Shown here piece after piece: positions 5,213-7,235 of a stretch of 7,235 bases of DNA. The number at the start of each line of letters is the position of its first letter. The stretch's first letter is position 1. This DNA is from Syntrophomonadaceae bacterium (lineage in GTDB: Bacteria > Bacillota > Syntrophomonadia > Syntrophomonadales > Syntrophomonadaceae): positions 1 through 7,235 of the forward strand of contig JAQVWB010000101.1 of the NCBI GenBank assembly GCA_028698695.1, written 5' to 3'. The notes under the pieces were generated by a model. That model did not search any database, was not told where the DNA came from, and was given only the letters and a program-made list of their open reading frames with translations. The position numbers were made by a program, and so were the translations under genes.

Positions 5213-6163
5213 ATGGGTTTCATTAGTGCAATGTTTAATTTTATTGTGGTATTATTCGTATTTATAATTGCGCTTTCCTCAATTAAAATCATCAAACAGG
5301 CTACGGTAGGAATTGTAGAGAGACTGGGCAAGTATCACAAGAATGCCGAACAGGGTATCAATGTGATTATTCCTTTTATTGATCGTTTCCGGGTAGTGCT
5401 GGATTTGCGTGAGCAGGTAGTGGATTTTCCCCCTCAACCAGTTATTACAAAAGATAATGTTACCATGATGATTGATACCGTGGTCTATTATCAGATAACG
5501 GATCCCTTTAGTTATACCTATGAAATAGCTACTCCCATTTTGGCCATAGAAAACCTGACGGCAACAACGCTCAGAAATATTGTGGGCGACCTGGAGTTGG
5601 ATGAAACCCTTACTTCCCGTGATCTGGTTAACACCAAACTGCGGGCCATTCTGGACGAGGCCACTGATAAATGGGGTATTAAAGTTAACCGGGTCGAACT
5701 GAAAAACATTCTGCCTCCCCAGGATATTCAAAATGCCATGGAAAAACAGATGCGGGCTGAGCGTGAAAAGCGTGAAGCAATTCTGCGGGCCGAAGGACAA
5801 AAAACGGCTGCCATTCTGGAGGCTGAGGGACTTAAACAGTCAGCTATTCTTAGAGCAGAAGCAGTTAAAGAAGCTGCTGTTCGTGAAGCTGAGGGAACCA
5901 GACAGGCCCGTATTCTGGAGGCTGAAGGTGAAGCTCAGGCTATCCTTTCAGTTCAAAGGGCTTTTGCCGACAGTTTGGTTATGATTCGTGATGCTAATGC
6001 CAACGACAAGGTTTTGGCTCTGAAGTCTCTGGAAGCTATTAAAGATTTAGCCAACGGCGAAGCAACCAAGCTCATTATTCCTGGCGACCTGGCCGGACTG
6101 GCCGGAGTATTCGCCACCCTGAAAGAATCCATAACCGACTCTGCTCCACCTGTCCAGGAATAG
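5213..6163 (+). CDS. SPFH/Band 7 (stomatin-prohibitin, QmcA-like) membrane protein
   Basis: This 316-residue membrane-anchored scaffold protein has one N-terminal hydrophobic segment (about residues 2-24). A Band 7 domain follows, with QATVGIVERLGKY, GINVIIPFIDRF, LDLREQVVDFPPQPVITKDNV, LRNIVGDLELDETLTSRD and VELKNILPP. A long helical region comes next, then a less charged C-terminus. Residues 182-247 are six tandem 11-residue repeats of the form A-E-G-x-x-x-A-x-I-L-x, predicting a continuous hendecad coiled coil for oligomer assembly. The start chosen is the ATG at 5213, with GGGAGTG 8 bases upstream. An in-frame ATG at 5192 would add seven residues but has no Shine-Dalgarno. Family members form large rings at the cytoplasmic membrane. 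The gene forms an operon with the NfeD-like gene. The QmcA-like label rests on motif recognition. Confidence 0.94.
   Translation: MGFISAMFNFIVVLFVFIIALSSIKIIKQATVGIVERLGKYHKNAEQGINVIIPFIDRFRVVLDLREQVVDFPPQPVITKDNVTMMIDTVVYYQITDPFSYTYEIATPILAIENLTATTLRNIVGDLELDETLTSRDLVNTKLRAILDEATDKWGIKVNRVELKNILPPQDIQNAMEKQMRAEREKREAILRAEGQKTAAILEAEGLKQSAILRAEAVKEAAVREAEGTRQARILEAEGEAQAILSVQRAFADSLVMIRDANANDKVLALKSLEAIKDLANGEATKLIIPGDLAGLAGVFATLKESITDSAPPVQE
5756..5953 (+). repeat. Six in-frame 33-base (11-residue) repeats in the SPFH gene
   Basis: Units start at 5756, 5789, 5822, 5855, 5888 and 5921, each encoding A-E-x then a charged/alanine stretch and usually I-L. The DNA copies differ by many silent and conservative changes, so this is an old protein-level repeat rather than a recent tandem duplication. 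The 11-residue period fits a nearly straight coiled coil. Confidence 0.85.
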
Positions 6164-6255
6164 GTCATAGAAATAAAATAGAATAATTAGAACCTGACTG
6201 ATTTAACTTTAGATTTGTTCCAAGATTAAGAATCTGACTATTTCATGACTTTTTT

Positions 6256-6302
6256 CTGACTGGACCTGACGATTAATTATTATAAAATGTCAGGTTAGTC
6301 AG
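6256..6302. repeat. Interrupted inverted repeat built from CTGAC motifs
   Basis: CTGACT (6256-6261) pairs with AGTCAG (6297-6302), and CCTGAC (6265-6270) pairs with GTCAGG (6289-6294). A small internal loop separates them and an 18-base AT-rich loop closes the structure. GTCAGGTT also occurs as a direct repeat at 6289-6296 and 6298-6305. It lies about 90 bases after the SPFH stop codon and could act as a weak terminator or mRNA-stabilising stem, though no T-run follows. Confidence 0.45.
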
Positions 6303-6396
6303 GTTAAAATTTGTATAAACCCTCTCAACATCGGGATCATATTAACCATGAAACAACTGAGGCAATTATAAACAATAAAAAACCCCGAAAATAAGC

Positions 6397-6419
6397 AGAG
6401 GAGGCTAAATACCTCCTCT
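6397..6419. terminator. Hairpin, probable terminator between convergent genes
   Basis: AGAGGAGG (6397-6404) and CCTCCTCT (6412-6419) form a perfect 8-bp, GC-rich stem with a 7-base loop. Read on the minus strand, the stem is followed by a T-rich stretch ending in six Ts (6377-6382), which suits termination of the betaine-binding-protein transcript. On the plus strand only a short ATCTTTAT follows, so termination of nfeD-SPFH there would be weaker. Confidence 0.5.
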
Positions 6420-6504
6420 AATCTTTATACTGATTATAAAATCGTACTAATTAATTGGAATCCAACTCACCATAATTAATCCCGATCAATAATAATTAAT
6501 AAAT

Positions 6505-6536
6505 AATCAGCGTAATCCATTAAATCAGCGTAATCC
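6505..6536. repeat. Two direct copies of AATCAGCGTAATCC, period 18
   Basis: The 14-base unit occurs at 6505-6518 and 6523-6536 with a 4-base spacer, followed by GCGTC. It lies inside the inverted-repeat-bounded interval near its right end. Such GCGTAATCC-type units look like dispersed intergenic repeats, but only these two copies can be seen here. Confidence 0.6.
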
Positions 6537-6577
6537 GCGTCAAAAAAAGTCAGGTTCTAAAAACTCAGTAATCTCCG

Positions 6578-7235
6578 CTATTTGTACTGTTCCGGCAGCC
6601 AACTGTTTACCAATTCCGGATTTTGTTCAACCCACTTTTGGGCGGCCAGTTTGGGATCACCCAGATCTTCGGCTAGAGCCATGGCAGAGCCTAAATCTTC
6701 CGGACTCCAGGCAAAATTATCAAATAGTTCATAAGCATCCGGCTGGTCTTCCTTTAGGCCTAATCTGACTATGGTATTAATAGTTTCCGCTTCACCATAA
6801 ACTTTTTTAGGATCATCCAGATATTTTAAATCCCAGCGAGCAAATTTCCAATGAGGGGTCCAACCAGTAACAACGATCCACTCTTCCCTGTCTATGGCTT
6901 CTTTTAATGACATTATCATCGTACCTTCGCTGCCTTCAACCAATTCGAAATCCAGTCCATAATCTGCCAGGGCCTGATTTGATGCTTTCATAATCCCGGC
7001 ACCGGAATCAATACCAATTATTTGACCCTTGAATTTGCCTTTTTGGTCATTCATATCTTCAATGGAATCAATTTGGACATACTGAGGAACAACCAGGCCT
7101 ATTTTAGCTCCTTCCATACTTGGACCCAGGTCTTCCACTTTGTCTCCAACCTTATCCATATAATCTCCATGAGTTAGCGGAAGCCAGGCAGTAAAAATCG
7201 CATCAGCTTCGTCATTTGCCAGAGCTTCATACATA
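6578..7235 (-). CDS. opuAC: Glycine betaine/proline betaine ABC transporter substrate-binding protein, N-terminus beyond the window
   Basis: This is the extracytoplasmic binding component of an OpuA/ProU-type importer that takes up betaine osmoprotectants. At least 218 C-terminal residues are visible; the frame remains open at the right edge. A Met codon at 7234-7232 is internal, because family homology (MYEALANDEADA) continues through it and the signal peptide and first lobe are missing. Counting from that Met, typical elements are FTAWLPLTHGDY (14-25), LGPSMEGAKIGLVVPQYV (36-53), IGIDSGAGIMKAS (73-85), EEWIVVTGWTPHWKFARWDLKYL (117-139) with the Trp residues likely to cage the quaternary ammonium, and GEAETINTIVRLGL (147-160). 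No membrane segment follows, so the permease and ATPase are separate or upstream. The name OpuAC versus ProX cannot be settled here. Confidence 0.94.
   Translation of the reverse strand, partial: MYEALANDEADAIFTAWLPLTHGDYMDKVGDKVEDLGPSMEGAKIGLVVPQYVQIDSIEDMNDQKGKFKGQIIGIDSGAGIMKASNQALADYGLDFELVEGSEGTMIMSLKEAIDREEWIVVTGWTPHWKFARWDLKYLDDPKKVYGEAETINTIVRLGLKEDQPDAYELFDNFAWSPEDLGSAMALAEDLGDPKLAAQKWVEQNPELVNSWLPEQYK

Larger units (their letters stand above)
6187..6560. repeat. Non-coding interval bounded by 13-bp inverted repeats, with nested inner arms (possible MITE-like or structured element)
   Basis: The gap from 6164 to 6577 has no credible reading frame. TTAGAACCTGACT at 6187-6199 is exactly inverted at 6548-6560. 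Further arms nest inside in the same order: 6198-6206 with 6520-6528 (9 bp), 6272-6283 with 6489-6500 (12 bp, AT-rich), 6330-6337 with 6479-6486 (ATCGGGAT/ATCCCGAT), and an 8-bp hairpin centred at 6408. The short motif AACCTGACT recurs in variant form in both directions. The interval could be a degenerate miniature transposable element or a long imperfect hairpin between convergent operons. No convincing target-site duplication flanks it and no transposase is present. Confidence 0.5.

Noticed and set aside
5279..5800. 173-codon minus-strand reading frame
   Set aside because: It is opposite the SPFH gene, whose motifs are unambiguous; its composition is atypical and no Shine-Dalgarno is seen.
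6348..6371. Short ATG frame in the convergent gap
   Set aside because: It encodes only seven codons before a stop and has no ribosome-binding site.
6505..6536. CRISPR array
   Set aside because: Only two 14-base units with a 4-base spacer are present, which is far from the repeat-spacer geometry of CRISPR.
7232..7234. ATG at 7234 as the true start of the betaine-binding protein
   Set aside because: The sequence at this Met is an internal part of the family (MYEALA..EADA), and the signal peptide and first lobe would be missing; the gene runs off the edge.

Overview
The window looks like chromosomal DNA from a low-to-mid GC Firmicute, probably an anaerobic Clostridia-type organism (inference). 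The evidence is a perfect CIRCE operator in front of groES-groEL, strong AGGAGG-type Shine-Dalgarno sites, a TTG start on groES, a compact moaA-moaC-MOSC-mog molybdenum-cofactor operon and an NfeD/SPFH membrane pair. No phage, transposase or CRISPR genes are visible. I did not assign a genus.

Layout. Positions 1-1735 (minus strand) hold groES and the first 449 codons of groEL, which runs off the left edge, with the HrcA-type CIRCE operator and a sigma-A-like promoter just upstream. Positions 1874-4486 (minus strand) hold a five-gene operon, in transcription order: a 58-residue protein ending in a Cys-x-x-Gly-Cys-Phe motif, moaA, moaC, a stand-alone MOSC protein and a MogA/MoaB-family protein. 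The last four genes are 0 to 3 bases apart, so their translation is probably coupled. Positions 4487-4743 are a divergent regulatory region with several inverted repeats. Positions 4744-6163 (plus strand) hold a short NfeD-like membrane protein followed by an SPFH (stomatin/prohibitin-type) protein. Positions 6164-6577 are a non-coding gap between convergent genes, containing nested inverted repeats, a terminator-like hairpin and short tandem repeats. Positions 6578-7235 (minus strand) are the C-terminal part of a glycine betaine/proline betaine ABC-transporter binding protein whose N-terminus lies beyond the right edge.

How the genes work together. GroES/GroEL form the general chaperonin under heat-shock repression. 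MoaA and MoaC convert GTP to cyclic pyranopterin monophosphate, and the Mog-type protein acts late, adenylylating molybdopterin before metal insertion. The MOSC protein probably handles sulfur or cofactor, but its sequence departs from the usual cysteine pattern. The MPT synthase genes (moaD, moaE) and moeA are not in this window. NfeD and SPFH proteins commonly form a membrane-organising pair. The betaine-binding protein points to osmoprotectant uptake.

Most of the coding content is conventional. The parts most worth a second look are the small CxxGCF protein at the head of the Mo-cofactor operon, the cysteine-poor MOSC protein, and the nested inverted-repeat structure at 6187-6560. I do not see convincing evidence for a wholly new multi-gene system.
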